A DNA stretch of 64,000 nt from Bacteroidota bacterium (GCA_016194975.1 JACQAM010000018.1:1-64000); one strand, 5' to 3'. Counted from the first letter of the stretch, positions 35,129 through 44,044 are shown. Numbers and translations: made by a program. The notes: generated from the letters alone by a model not told the origin.

Positions 35129-35518
35129 TTATTTTTGCTTTGACAAAATAAGTTTATCTATTCTACTCTTCATTTCCGGCGTTTCGCGGCACAGTTTAAG
35201 TTCCTGTTCAAATACAACTTGCTTATTCCGGAATATTTTTAAAGTCGTACTACATATCGAATCACAAGGAAATGCATGGGCGATGAAAGTACCATTTCCT
35301 TTTGAAATAATTTCTGCGCCGCCGCACACAATTGATTTTGTATCATTAAAAGGACTGCCGTCACAGTACAATTTTATTTCATTGTCGAAATCATAAAGCA
35401 AAGTATCCCGCAGCGGAAAAACAGAAATGCTGTAGATTGATCCGGAAATAATTTTCATTTCGGAAAATAAAAAAGCAATGCAAATTAATACAAACACTAT
35501 TTTCATTTTATTATTCAT
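35129..35518 (-). CDS. Small secreted protein, unknown
   Basis: 129 residues with a signal peptide (KIVFVLICIAFLFSEMKIISG). The remainder is beta-strand-rich with paired cysteines (LYCDG, IVCGG, FPCDSIC, LKLCRE), which suggests disulfides in the periplasm. The order NEIKLYCDGSPF, GGAEIISKGNGTFIAHAF, TTLKIF recalls the repeat domains of GldM but too weakly to assign. The start overlaps the stop of the upstream Fe-S gene by eight bases; a second ATG at 35506 is also possible. Confidence 0.7.
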   Translation of the reverse strand: MNNKMKIVFVLICIAFLFSEMKIISGSIYSISVFPLRDTLLYDFDNEIKLYCDGSPFNDTKSIVCGGAEIISKGNGTFIAHAFPCDSICSTTLKIFRNKQVVFEQELKLCRETPEMKSRIDKLILSKQK

Positions 35519-36836
35519 TCGCCCAATTCATTCTGTCAGCAGGAGAAAATTGCCAGGGCGCGGCATTGTTCTCAATATTCGTCATCATCATGTTCAGTTC
35601 ATTCGGCGCGGACGATTGTTCCATTACCATGAATCTCCGGAGGTCAATGATAATGGAAAGCGGATCGATATTCACCGGGCATTCCTGCACGCACGCGTTG
35701 CACGACGTACACGCCCACACTTCCTCGGGCGTAATGAGATCGCCAAGCAATGATTTTCCATCGTCAACAAATTTTCCTTTATTCTCATCGCGGTTTTTTC
35801 CAACAGCTTCAAGACGATCACGCGTGTCCATCATTATTTTCCTGGGCGAAAGTTTTTTCCCAGTAATATTCGCCGGGCAACTCGAAGTGCATCTTCCACA
35901 CTCCGTACACGAATATGCATCCATCAATTGTTTCCAGGAAAGATCAGTAACATCTTTAGCACCGAAACGTTGAACCGTTCCTTCCGGAGGTGGCGGCGGA
36001 GTGAAAGAAGGATCGAGCATGGCTTTCACTTCATTGGTCACGGAAGGAAGATTGCTGAATTCTCCTTTCGCTTTTAAATTGGAATAAAATGTATTCGGGA
36101 ATGCAAGAAGAATATGAAAATGTTTCGAATAAGGAATGTAATTCAGGAACGCCATGATGCCCACAATGTGAAACCACCAGCAGAAACGTTCCGCCATCAC
36201 TAATCCTTTTAACGATGCGCCACCATAAAATCGAGCAAGATGTGAACTCACCGGGAATGCAGAAGAAGAAACTTTCACTCCTGCATAATGGCCGAAATGG
36301 ATCCACTGCAAACGCAGATCGGCTGCATTCATGAAAAGAAATGCCGTCATCAGCAGCATTTCCATTATGAGAATATAATTTGCATCCGATCTCGGCCATC
36401 CATCGAGATCCTTACTCGCAAGGCGTTTTACCTTTGCAATATTTCTCCGGCAGAAAAAAATGAAACACCCGAGAAAAACAAGCACCGCAAGAATTTCAAA
36501 TGTGGCAATGAGAATGGAATAAAGCGGCCCGAGAAAAGAAAGTACACGATGTGTACCGAAAGCTCCGTCGACAATAATTTCTATCACTTCAATATTGATG
36601 ACAATGAATCCGACGTAAACAAAAATGTGCAGTACAGCAGGCAACGGACGCGAAACCATTTTCGATTGCCCGAGCGCTACACGAACCATGGTCATCCATC
36701 TTTCTTTTTTGTGATCGCTTCGGTCTGTATTTTTTCCAAGCAGAATATTTCTGCGGATCTTCCGAACGTTGATCGTAAAGAGCACGGATCCCGAAATGAG
36801 AAGAAGTATGAAAAGAGTTTGGGCGATGTATTCCAT
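35511..36836 (-). CDS. Membrane (Fe-S) protein, HdrC/D and nitrate-reductase-gamma-like
   Basis: 441 residues. The N-terminal half has five membrane segments with histidines (ALPAVLHIFVYVGFIVINIEV; SILIATFEILAVLVFLGCFIFF; LMTAFLFMNAADLRL) like the cytochrome-b-type gamma subunit of nitrate reductase. The C-terminal half carries two 4Fe-4S motifs, CTECGRCTSSCPAN and CTSCNACVQECPVN. It would take electrons between a cytoplasmic Fe-S partner and quinone. Its CCG partner is encoded at 33852-34649. It follows the MCE gene by 26 bp on the same strand. Confidence 0.88.
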   Translation of the reverse strand: MEYIAQTLFILLLISGSVLFTINVRKIRRNILLGKNTDRSDHKKERWMTMVRVALGQSKMVSRPLPAVLHIFVYVGFIVINIEVIEIIVDGAFGTHRVLSFLGPLYSILIATFEILAVLVFLGCFIFFCRRNIAKVKRLASKDLDGWPRSDANYILIMEMLLMTAFLFMNAADLRLQWIHFGHYAGVKVSSSAFPVSSHLARFYGGASLKGLVMAERFCWWFHIVGIMAFLNYIPYSKHFHILLAFPNTFYSNLKAKGEFSNLPSVTNEVKAMLDPSFTPPPPPEGTVQRFGAKDVTDLSWKQLMDAYSCTECGRCTSSCPANITGKKLSPRKIMMDTRDRLEAVGKNRDENKGKFVDDGKSLLGDLITPEEVWACTSCNACVQECPVNIDPLSIIIDLRRFMVMEQSSAPNELNMMMTNIENNAAPWQFSPADRMNWANE

Positions 36837-36862
36837 TACCGGGAATTAAATGCAGGCAGGAA

Positions 36863-37825
36863 TTAATTTTTTCTTCCGAAAATAGAAATATACTTTTTCG
36901 GATGAGCTTGCAGATCCACAATGAGCGAATCAAGATCTGCATTTGTTTTTGTAAGATCGTTGTAGAGTTTTTTATCGTTGACCAGCAATCCCATCGATCC
37001 CTGCCCGTCATTTATTTTTTCCATGATGCCGGCCACATTCGACATGACCACGCTTGCGCTGTCGATGGTTGCTTTCAAATGCGATTTAGCAATGGAATCG
37101 CTGATGTCGGCAAAATTATTTATTGCTTTTGAAAGTGGTTCGTTGTTGTTCGCAAGATTGGTGGAAATGGACTGGATCTTCGTAAGAATATCGGCAAATC
37201 TTTCTTTCTCCGAAGCAACAAGTGTATCCATCCTCTTCGCAGTTTTTTCGAACGTTTCAATAGAAGTGCGAATGCTCGCGAAACTTGCGACAAGATCTGT
37301 TCGTGCATTCTGATTGAGAACCGCCTGAAAAATATTCACCACCGAATCTACAGACGAAACAAGCCCTTCTAATTTTTTCTTCAATGGCAATACCACTTCA
37401 CTCACCTGGTCTTTCAGCCCGCTTTCATTTGTGCCCATCAGTGTATCGCCTTCTTTCACCTTTGGATTTTTCGGATCGGCCATGATCTTGATCGCTTTGT
37501 AACCGAGAAGTCCGTCGCTGAAGATCATGCACTGCGAACCTTTTGTGACGATCGCGTTATCATCTGTGATGATGAAATGAACAACAAGGCGGTTGGTTTT
37601 AGGGTCGAGTTTGATGTCGCGCACCGTTCCTACTTTAAATCCGTTTATCTGTACTGTATTATTTGCCGTGAGTCCGTCCACCTGGTCATACACCGCATAC
37701 AGATCGGTACTCATCGAAAAAATATCGCGCCCCTTGAGGAAGTTGAACCCGTAAATGAAACAGGCGAGTGCAACTATCACTACAACTCCTGTCTTGATCT
37801 CTTTGGAATATTTCTTCTTAGCCAT
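36863..37825 (-). CDS. MlaD-family (MCE) lipid-transport protein
   Basis: 320 residues. One N-terminal membrane anchor (TGVVVIVALACFIYGFNFL), the MCE domain (about 35-115: LYAVYDQVDGLTANNTVQINGFKVGTV and GDTLMGTNESG), then a long helical region with heptad pattern (about 150-300) that would form a coiled barrel. It is the periplasmic substrate-binding part of a phospholipid transport system. The MlaE permease and MlaF ATPase are not next to it here. A perfect -7 box lies at 37835-37842. Confidence 0.92.
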   Translation of the reverse strand: MAKKKYSKEIKTGVVVIVALACFIYGFNFLKGRDIFSMSTDLYAVYDQVDGLTANNTVQINGFKVGTVRDIKLDPKTNRLVVHFIITDDNAIVTKGSQCMIFSDGLLGYKAIKIMADPKNPKVKEGDTLMGTNESGLKDQVSEVVLPLKKKLEGLVSSVDSVVNIFQAVLNQNARTDLVASFASIRTSIETFEKTAKRMDTLVASEKERFADILTKIQSISTNLANNNEPLSKAINNFADISDSIAKSHLKATIDSASVVMSNVAGIMEKINDGQGSMGLLVNDKKLYNDLTKTNADLDSLIVDLQAHPKKYISIFGRKN

Positions 37826-37834
37826 TTAACAGTA

Positions 37835-37842
37835 CAAATGTA
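37835..37842 (-). promoter_or_regulatory. -7 promoter box TACATTTG for the MCE operon
   Basis: Plus-strand CAAATGTA reads TACATTTG on the minus strand, ten bases upstream of the ATG at 37825. A TCATTGG phrase repeat lies just beyond it. Confidence 0.65.
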
Positions 37843-37858
37843 CTAAACAAATAAAGAT

Positions 37859-37968
37859 GGTCATTGGACATTTGTCATTGGGATTTGTCATTGGGAATTA
37901 GGAATTTGTTAATTGGTCATGAGGAAAATTATTTAAACACAAGCCCTAATTACAATTGGCCAATGACC
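37859..37968. repeat. 'ggtcattgg' phrase repeat flanked by GGTCATTGG/CCAATGACC
   Basis: GGTCATTGG (37859-37867) and CCAATGACC (37960-37968) are exact inverses. Between them are further copies of tttgtcattggga and of aattaggaatttgttaattggtca. It fills the gap between the amidase and MCE genes. Confidence 0.65.
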
Positions 37969-37971
37969 CTC

Positions 37972-39276
37972 TTATCTTCCATTCAGTTTTTTCGCCTGGT
38001 CGGTGGTAATGCGGTTTCCGCTCTTGTCAAACGCCACGATAAATGCCTGCGGAAAATTCTGGCGGATTATTGTTTGTTCTTTTGTCGCTTCGGCCATGGA
38101 ATAATATTCTCCGCTCGTGTATTTATAAATTCCATTCTGCTCATAATGCCATACGTCCTGCGATCCTTTGAATTCCGCCGCATCATCAGCAAGTAATTTA
38201 TCGGTAGAAAATAGCTGCACACGATAAATTGCTTTTGCATTATCTCTTTTTATTTTTTCTGAATCGACAACTATCGGGACATCCTGTACAATACTGTCCT
38301 CATTTTTTTTCACACTGTCGTTTTTCGCAGGGGAAACTCCTCCTGTCACATAGTTGAAAGGTTTTCTAAGCCCTGCTGTGTCTTCGGGCAAAATCCTGTA
38401 CGGTTTCATATTTGCAATGTCATCATCGTACGTAATATTATTTCCTTCCACATCATCTTTCCAGGAACGGAATGCACGGAAAATACTTGCCGCCATATAA
38501 TCCTGTCCTTTTTCTCCCGATAAAAAACGTTCTTCCTGCGGGCTCGACAAAAATCCTGTTTCAATGAGCACCGATGGCATACTCGTTTTCCAGAGCACGA
38601 GAAATCCCGCCTGCTTCACACCTTTATCTTCACGTCCCGCATTGGTGGAAAATTGCTGTTGGCACAATTGAGCGAAACGCATGCTCTGCTCGAGATAAAT
38701 ATTCTGATACCAGCTGTAAATGATCTCCGCTTCATCTGAATTAATATCGAGATTGTATTTGTTCTGGTAATTATCTTCCATCGTCACTACATCATTTTCT
38801 CTTTTTGCAACATCAAGATTTCCTTCTGCTTTGTGCAAACCCATTACATACGTTTCTGATCCGTTGGCTTCTTCGTTGCAGAGATCGTGATATTTTCCAT
38901 GCGCGTCTTTTTTTCTCACACAGGCAGAATTGCAGTGAATGCAAATGAAAATATCAGCGTTGTTGCGGTTCGCGATTGCTGCGCGCTCGTTCAATTCCAC
39001 GAACACATCCGTAGTGCGCGTGTACACGACTTTGACATCGGGATAATGATCAGAAATATATTTACCAAATTTTAACGCCACAGCAAGAGCAACATCTTTT
39101 TCCTTCGCGAAATCTCCGTGACAACCGGGATCTTTACCTCCATGGCCTGCATCAATGCAAACGACTCTTATTTTTTTTGTTTCGGGCTTGATTTTTGTTG
39201 CAAAAGAGCCCGTCAGCAGCATAACCATCGATGCTGCCAGGAAAATAATAACAGGCCTTACTACGTTACGATTCAT
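37972..39276 (-). CDS. N-acetylmuramoyl-L-alanine amidase with C-terminal SPOR-like domain
   Basis: 434 residues. Signal anchor (PVIIFLAASMVMLLTG), then an Amidase_3 domain: VVCIDAGHGGKDPG (zinc His), NERAAIANRNNADIFICIHCNSA (zinc His), ESMRF-type linker and MPSVLIETGFLSSPQEE with the catalytic glutamate. The C-terminal part (IYRVQLFSTDK; YYSMAEATKEQTIIRQNFPQAFIVAF) resembles SPOR domains that bind denuded glycan at division sites. A role in septal peptidoglycan splitting is likely. It diverges from lptD. Confidence 0.92.
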   Translation of the reverse strand: MNRNVVRPVIIFLAASMVMLLTGSFATKIKPETKKIRVVCIDAGHGGKDPGCHGDFAKEKDVALAVALKFGKYISDHYPDVKVVYTRTTDVFVELNERAAIANRNNADIFICIHCNSACVRKKDAHGKYHDLCNEEANGSETYVMGLHKAEGNLDVAKRENDVVTMEDNYQNKYNLDINSDEAEIIYSWYQNIYLEQSMRFAQLCQQQFSTNAGREDKGVKQAGFLVLWKTSMPSVLIETGFLSSPQEERFLSGEKGQDYMAASIFRAFRSWKDDVEGNNITYDDDIANMKPYRILPEDTAGLRKPFNYVTGGVSPAKNDSVKKNEDSIVQDVPIVVDSEKIKRDNAKAIYRVQLFSTDKLLADDAAEFKGSQDVWHYEQNGIYKYTSGEYYSMAEATKEQTIIRQNFPQAFIVAFDKSGNRITTDQAKKLNGR

Positions 39277-39308
39277 TCAGGATAAAACGCAATACAAACG
39301 ATTTTATT

Positions 39309-39316
39309 TAGTTTTG
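39309..39316 (+). promoter_or_regulatory. -7 promoter box TAGTTTTG upstream of lptD
   Basis: Perfect TAnnTTTG match in the gap between the divergent amidase and lptD genes. Its last three bases are the TTG given here as the lptD start, so the true start may be further downstream. Confidence 0.5.
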
Positions 39317-41908
39317 AACTCATTGCTGTACTTCCCACAAAAATACCGCCAAACGAAAGTCCCTAAGGAGACAGCAAACCGACTTTTCCTCCCTGTTTTG
39401 TTAATAATCGCCGGCCTCTTCACATCTTTTAATCTTTTTTGTGCTCCTGTAAATCCACTCGCTCCAGACACCGGAAAGATCATTGTGAAAAAGAGTAGCA
39501 ACGCACTCGATTTCCAGATTGATTACAGCGCGAATGATTCCATTCATTTCGATCTTGAACACAAATTGGTTTATCTCTACGACAGCGCGAAAGTAGATTA
39601 CAACGACATTCATCTCGAGGCCGATTACATTGTGATCGATTTTAATAACAATGTTGTTTCTGCCGACGGCCCCAGAGATTCAACAGGAAAATATACAGGC
39701 AAAGCACATTTCAGCAACGCCGACCAGGATTTTGAAGCAACGCATCTCGCTTACAATTACAAAACACAGAAAGGAAAAATTTCGGAAGTCACCACCGAAG
39801 AAGGCGACGGAATTCTTCACGCCGACATCGTGAAAAAAGATACCGGCAAAGTCACTTATGGTTATAAAGGATTTTTTACCACCTGCGATCTCGATCACCC
39901 GCACTACGCGATCTACGCAAAGAAAATGAAAGTGATACAGGACGATAAGATCATTACGGGACCTGCTTACCTGAAGATCGCTGATGTTCCCACACCACTC
40001 GGTGTTCCTTTCGGATTTTTTCCGAATAAGAAAGGGAGAAAATCAGGCATCATCATTCCCACTTACGGTTCGTCGCCCACGCTCGGATTTTTTCTCCGCG
40101 ACGGCGGTTACTATTGGGGAATTTCAGATAAAATGGATATGGCGGTGCGCGGCGATATTTATTCGAAAGGAAGCTGGGGTGCAAAAGTGTACACGAATTA
40201 CAGAGTACGCTACAAGTACAGCGGAAATCTTGCGCTGAAATATTCGCGCATCATCACCGGCGAAAGTGAATTGCCCTCGCGTTATGCGCGCAATGATTTT
40301 TTCATCAACTGGTCGCACACGCAGGATGCGAAAGCCAATCCTTCCATTCGTTTTTCTGCGAATGTGAATGCAGGAACTTCTTCCTACAATAGAAATAATG
40401 GTTCGCGTCCAACAGATTATCTCTCGAATACTTTTCAGTCCAACATCTCGTGGAGCAAAGCGTGGAAATTCGGATCGCTCTCGGCGAATATCCGCCATAG
40501 CCAGAATACGCAAACGCACAATGTGAATTTGAGTGCACCTACGCTTTCACTTACAATAAACCGGTTTTATCCATTCCGGAATTCAAGCCGCACGCACACG
40601 AGCTGGTACAACAAGATCGGTGATAAAGTTTCGGTGAGTTATGCATCCGAATTCCAGAACAACATCAGCATCGGCGATTCTTCTCTCAAATACGAATGGC
40701 GCGATTATGTGGCTTCGCGTTTTAAGAATGGAATACGGCAAAGCATGCCGGTTTCCGCTTCGTTCAATTTGCTTCATCATTTCACAATTACGTTTGCTTC
40801 TACCATGAATTCCATTACGCAATTCAAAACTATTAATCGTTATTGGAACGGCGAAAGTGTGATCACAGATACCGTAAACGGCGCGCATATTAGTTTCGAT
40901 TACAATGCAAGCGCTACCATGACCACGAAAATTTACGGCATGTTCCATTTACGCCACACTAAATTTTCCGTCATACGCCACACGCTCACGCCTGCGCTCT
41001 CGTTCACGTACATGCCCGACTTCACGAATCCGAAATATGGTTTTTATCGTTCCGTGCAATCGAGTGAATTCGGCGCTGTGACAAAATATTCCATTTTTGA
41101 AAACGGGATTTATGGAGCGACTCCTGCCGGAAATCTCGGCGCTATCGGTTTTAATCTCATGAATAATCTTGAAGCAAAAAAACGTCCGAAGGATAATGAC
41201 ACAACAGCTACCGAACAGCGCGTGACTTTACTCGACGCGCTCAATTTCGCTTTCAGTTATAATCTCATGGCGAAACATTTCAACTGGTCGTACATCACCG
41301 GCGGATTCCGCCTGAAGCTTTTCAAAAAATTCGATGTCAACGGAACATTTAACGCCGATCCGTATCGAATAGATGCAAACGGAATTCGAATAGAGCGTTT
41401 CGAATGGAGAACAGAAAATCGCCTCGCGCGGCTAACGGGCGCGGCAGTGAGCATGAATACTTCATTGCGGAAAGGAGGGTTGAGTGCGTCGAATCATTAT
41501 TCTTCCACGCGGGGAACAGAACAGGAACTGAATATGATCAACGCCAATCCGAATGCTTACGTTGATTTTAATATTCCCTGGTCGCTCAATATCGGTTACA
41601 CATTGAGCTGGAGTAAACCTTCACTCATTTCCACGACTACACAAACTGTACATTTTTCCGGCGACATGAATGTAACTCCGAAGTGGAAAGTAGGATTCGA
41701 TTCGAATTATGATATTCAGAAACAGAAATTTTCCAGCGCATCCATCAACGTGTACCGCGATCTTCATTGCTGGCAAATGCAGTTCAACTGGATTCCATTC
41801 GGTGTGCGGCAGAGTTACAACATCACCATCAATGTAAAATCGGCCATGCTGCAGGATCTGAAACTCACGCGCAAAAGAGAATGGTTTGATTATAGTACGC
41901 TGTATTGA
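39314..41908 (+). CDS. lptD: LPS-assembly protein LptD homologue
   Basis: About 865 residues. The start is uncertain: an in-frame ATG at 39155 lies inside the divergent amidase gene, and the TTG at 39314 overlaps a -7 box. Another TTG lies at about 39398. A hydrophobic signal (FLPVLLIIAGLFTSFNLF) precedes an OstA/LptA-like region (KLVYLYDSAKVDYNDIHLEADYI; GKAHFSNADQDFEATHLAYNYKTQKGKI) and the long beta-barrel, with VPFGFFPNKKGRKSGIIIPTYG as in Bacteroidota LptD. The C-terminus alternates polar and aromatic residues. It inserts lipopolysaccharide in the outer leaflet with LptE. Confidence 0.88.
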   Translation: MNSLLYFPQKYRQTKVPKETANRLFLPVLLIIAGLFTSFNLFCAPVNPLAPDTGKIIVKKSSNALDFQIDYSANDSIHFDLEHKLVYLYDSAKVDYNDIHLEADYIVIDFNNNVVSADGPRDSTGKYTGKAHFSNADQDFEATHLAYNYKTQKGKISEVTTEEGDGILHADIVKKDTGKVTYGYKGFFTTCDLDHPHYAIYAKKMKVIQDDKIITGPAYLKIADVPTPLGVPFGFFPNKKGRKSGIIIPTYGSSPTLGFFLRDGGYYWGISDKMDMAVRGDIYSKGSWGAKVYTNYRVRYKYSGNLALKYSRIITGESELPSRYARNDFFINWSHTQDAKANPSIRFSANVNAGTSSYNRNNGSRPTDYLSNTFQSNISWSKAWKFGSLSANIRHSQNTQTHNVNLSAPTLSLTINRFYPFRNSSRTHTSWYNKIGDKVSVSYASEFQNNISIGDSSLKYEWRDYVASRFKNGIRQSMPVSASFNLLHHFTITFASTMNSITQFKTINRYWNGESVITDTVNGAHISFDYNASATMTTKIYGMFHLRHTKFSVIRHTLTPALSFTYMPDFTNPKYGFYRSVQSSEFGAVTKYSIFENGIYGATPAGNLGAIGFNLMNNLEAKKRPKDNDTTATEQRVTLLDALNFAFSYNLMAKHFNWSYITGGFRLKLFKKFDVNGTFNADPYRIDANGIRIERFEWRTENRLARLTGAAVSMNTSLRKGGLSASNHYSSTRGTEQELNMINANPNAYVDFNIPWSLNIGYTLSWSKPSLISTTTQTVHFSGDMNVTPKWKVGFDSNYDIQKQKFSSASINVYRDLHCWQMQFNWIPFGVRQSYNITINVKSAMLQDLKLTRKREWFDYSTLY

Positions 41909-41979
41909 TTTTTTTTGCGCTTGTGAAATGAGGAATTCGCCACTCCTAATATTTTCGCCCGGCATAAAATAAGCATCAT

Positions 41980-41987
41980 TATCTTTG
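41980..41987 (+). promoter_or_regulatory. -7 promoter box TATCTTTG for the M28 peptidase
   Basis: Perfect TAnnTTTG match ending 17 bases before the ATG at 42005. Confidence 0.65.
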
Positions 41988-42004
41988 ACCTTAATTCTTT
42001 CCCG

Positions 42005-43411
42005 ATGAAAAAAATAATTTTTCCTTCCTTTCCCGTTCTCGTCTTCGCAATTCTTTCTTTTTCCAATGCGCCGCACGAAGTGGTGAATTCCGGCGACAAC
42101 GATTCGACTGTAGTCTCCAAAATTTTCCGCGAGTGCATGGCGAATGGTGAAGCGTATGAAAATCTTCGCGGCCTTTGCATTGCTGCGCCAAAACGACTGA
42201 GCGGTTCGCCGGGTGCACAAGCTGCAGTGGAATACATGAAAAATGTAATGGATAAATGTGGCTTCGATAAAGTTTGGCTGCAACCCTGCATGGTTCCTCA
42301 TTGGGTGCGTGGCAATCCGGAATTCGGCGCGATCAAATATACCAATGCAAAAAGAAAAGATCACGTGGTGAATGTGTGCGCACTCGGCGGATCAGTTGCA
42401 ACTCCTAAAGAAGGTTTGACCGGTGAAATTGTAGAAGTGCAGAACTGGAAACAACTCGACTCGCTCGGGAAAAACGGGGTGCAGGGAAAAATTGTTTTCT
42501 ACAATCATCGTTGGGACGATAAAAAAATTTCCACGTTCGCTGCGTATGGTGAAACGGTTGATTACCGATGGGATGGCGCGCATCGCGCAGAACAATACGG
42601 AGCCATTGGTTCTATGGTGCGTTCCTGCACGAGTTCCATTGATACATTTCCACACACAGGAACTGCGCGCAACGATTCACTGATGGCAAAAATTCCTGCA
42701 GTTGCTATTGCAACAAAAGATGCTGATTTTCTTCACAATGAAATTATTGCCAATGGGAAAGTGAAATTCATTTTAAAAATGAATTGCCAATGGATGCCTG
42801 ATGAAAAATCGTACAACGTGATCGGAGAAATAATCGGCAGTGAACATCCCGAACAGGTGATCGTCGTGGGCGGACATCTCGACGCGTGGGAACTGGGTGC
42901 GGGCGCGAATGACGATGGCGCGGGCGTAGTTCAATCGGTGGAAGCCATTCGTTTGTTTAAACAGCTTGGTATTCGTCCCAAACACACGATACGTTGTGTT
43001 GCATTCATGAATGAAGAGAACGGCGGCCGCGGAGGAAAAGCGTATGCCGATTCTGCCAAAGTGAAAAATGAAAAACACATTGCCGCAATAGAATCAGATG
43101 CCGGCGGATTTACTCCGCGCGGATTCGGAACAGAAATGGATTCGCTCAAAAAAATAAAAATTCAATCGTGGAGAAATCTTTTTCTTCCTTACGGAGTTTA
43201 TGATTTTGATCATGGTGGCGGTGGCGCTGACATAGGCCCGCTTAAAACACAGGGGACTCCATTACTCGGCCTTCAGCCCGACGGCTCGCGCTATTTCGAT
43301 TATCATCACACGGAAGATGATCAGTTTAAAAATGTGAATCGCCGCGAATTACACATGGGCGCTGCATCCATGGCGGCAATGCTATTTCTCATTGATAAGT
43401 ATGGATTGTGA
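42005..43411 (+). CDS. Secreted M28-family metallopeptidase (carboxypeptidase Q-like)
   Basis: 468 residues with a signal peptide (MKKIIFPSFPVLVFAILSFSNA). A PA domain insert (about 140-250) precedes the di-zinc catalytic domain, whose ligands are seen as GGHLDAWELG (His, Asp), NDDGAG (bridging Asp), MNEENGG (Glu-Glu), ESDAGG (Asp), and FDYHHTEDD (His). This is the order of plasma glutamate carboxypeptidase-like M28 enzymes. It cleaves peptides in the periplasm or outside. No lipobox and no T9SS domain is seen. Confidence 0.92.
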   Translation: MKKIIFPSFPVLVFAILSFSNAPHEVVNSGDNDSTVVSKIFRECMANGEAYENLRGLCIAAPKRLSGSPGAQAAVEYMKNVMDKCGFDKVWLQPCMVPHWVRGNPEFGAIKYTNAKRKDHVVNVCALGGSVATPKEGLTGEIVEVQNWKQLDSLGKNGVQGKIVFYNHRWDDKKISTFAAYGETVDYRWDGAHRAEQYGAIGSMVRSCTSSIDTFPHTGTARNDSLMAKIPAVAIATKDADFLHNEIIANGKVKFILKMNCQWMPDEKSYNVIGEIIGSEHPEQVIVVGGHLDAWELGAGANDDGAGVVQSVEAIRLFKQLGIRPKHTIRCVAFMNEENGGRGGKAYADSAKVKNEKHIAAIESDAGGFTPRGFGTEMDSLKKIKIQSWRNLFLPYGVYDFDHGGGGADIGPLKTQGTPLLGLQPDGSRYFDYHHTEDDQFKNVNRRELHMGAASMAAMLFLIDKYGL

Positions 43412-43418
43412 TTCAGGG

Positions 43419-43500
43419 AGCGGAATGCGGGATTTGCGGACCTGCGAAAAATAATATTTCTCAAAAAAAGTCCGCACGTCTGCAAATTCCGCATTCCGCT
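43419..43500. repeat. 82-bp inverted repeat AGCGGAATGCGG...CCGCATTCCGCT
   Basis: AGCGGAATGCGG (43419-43430) pairs exactly with CCGCATTCCGCT (43489-43500); ATTTGC (43432-43437) pairs with GCAAAT (43482-43487). It starts eight bases after the M28 stop and would form a long hairpin at the transcript end. It is built of ggaatgcgg words, a style seen in other intergenic repeats here. Confidence 0.75.
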
Positions 43501-43549
43501 ACCAATAGACATATAGACAAAACTAATTTCCCCCTGAAGTTTTTCTCTA

Positions 43550-43557
43550 TACATTTG
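43550..43557 (+). promoter_or_regulatory. -7 promoter box TACATTTG for trxA
   Basis: Perfect TAnnTTTG match 44 bases before the trxA ATG at 43602. Confidence 0.65.
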
Positions 43558-43601
43558 TATCAGACAATTCACTCAATCATTTCAAATAAAAATAATTTCA
43601 A

Positions 43602-43919
43602 ATGGCACTCCAGATCACAGACAGCAATTTCGAAGAGATCGTTCTCAAATCAGACAAACCCGTTATCGTTGACTTCTGGGCAGAATGGTGCGGCCCGTGC
43701 AGAATGGTTGGTCCAATTGTAGAAGAGATCGGGAAAGAATACGATGGCAAAGCGATCGTAGGAAAAGTGGACGTCGATAATAATCCGAATGTTTCGATGC
43801 AATTCGGCATCCGTAACATTCCTACCATTCTATTTTTCAAAGGAGGAAAAATGGTGGACAAACAAGTGGGTGCTGTTGCGAAAAGTGTATTGACACAAAA
43901 ACTCGAAGCGCAACTCTGA
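43602..43919 (+). CDS. trxA: Thioredoxin
   Basis: 105 residues, the usual length. Active site AEWCGPCRM with the CGPC redox pair, the cis-proline loop NIPTILFF, and KVDVDNNPN are all present. No signal peptide, so cytoplasmic. It reduces disulfides in ribonucleotide reductase and other targets with thioredoxin reductase. It has its own promoter (43550-43557) and intrinsic terminator (43942-43972), so it is a single-gene unit. Confidence 0.98.
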   Translation: MALQITDSNFEEIVLKSDKPVIVDFWAEWCGPCRMVGPIVEEIGKEYDGKAIVGKVDVDNNPNVSMQFGIRNIPTILFFKGGKMVDKQVGAVAKSVLTQKLEAQL

Positions 43920-43941
43920 AAATTTCACATAATGAATTCAG

Positions 43942-43972
43942 AAAGCAGGTTGGCAACGATCTGCTTTTTTTA
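43942..43972 (+). terminator. Intrinsic terminator after trxA
   Basis: Stem AAAGCAG (43942-43948) with CTGCTTT (43961-43967), a 12-base loop and a following T-run, 22 bases after the stop. Confidence 0.8.
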
Positions 43973-44032
43973 TTTCGTCTGAAATCACTATTTGTATTTT
44001 CGCTTTCACAATTTATTCCTCTGACGAAGTTG

Positions 44033-44040
44033 TATCTTTA
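44033..44040 (+). promoter_or_regulatory. Near-consensus -7 box TATCTTTA, four bases before the DUF58 start
   Basis: TATCTTTA differs from TAnnTTTG only in the last base. It ends four bases before the ATG at 44045, so the transcript would start at or very near the start codon. Confidence 0.45.
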
Positions 44041-44044
44041 TTGA

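Noticed and set aside
39155-39313. N-terminal extension of lptD from the ATG at 39155
   Set aside because: It lies inside the amidase gene on the other strand, is not signal-like, and would place the promoter box inside the gene.
43412-43601. Possible small RNA or tRNA in the trxA upstream gap
   Set aside because: The strong hairpin is an intergenic inverted repeat with no tRNA cloverleaf features; no tRNA or rRNA was recognised anywhere in the window.
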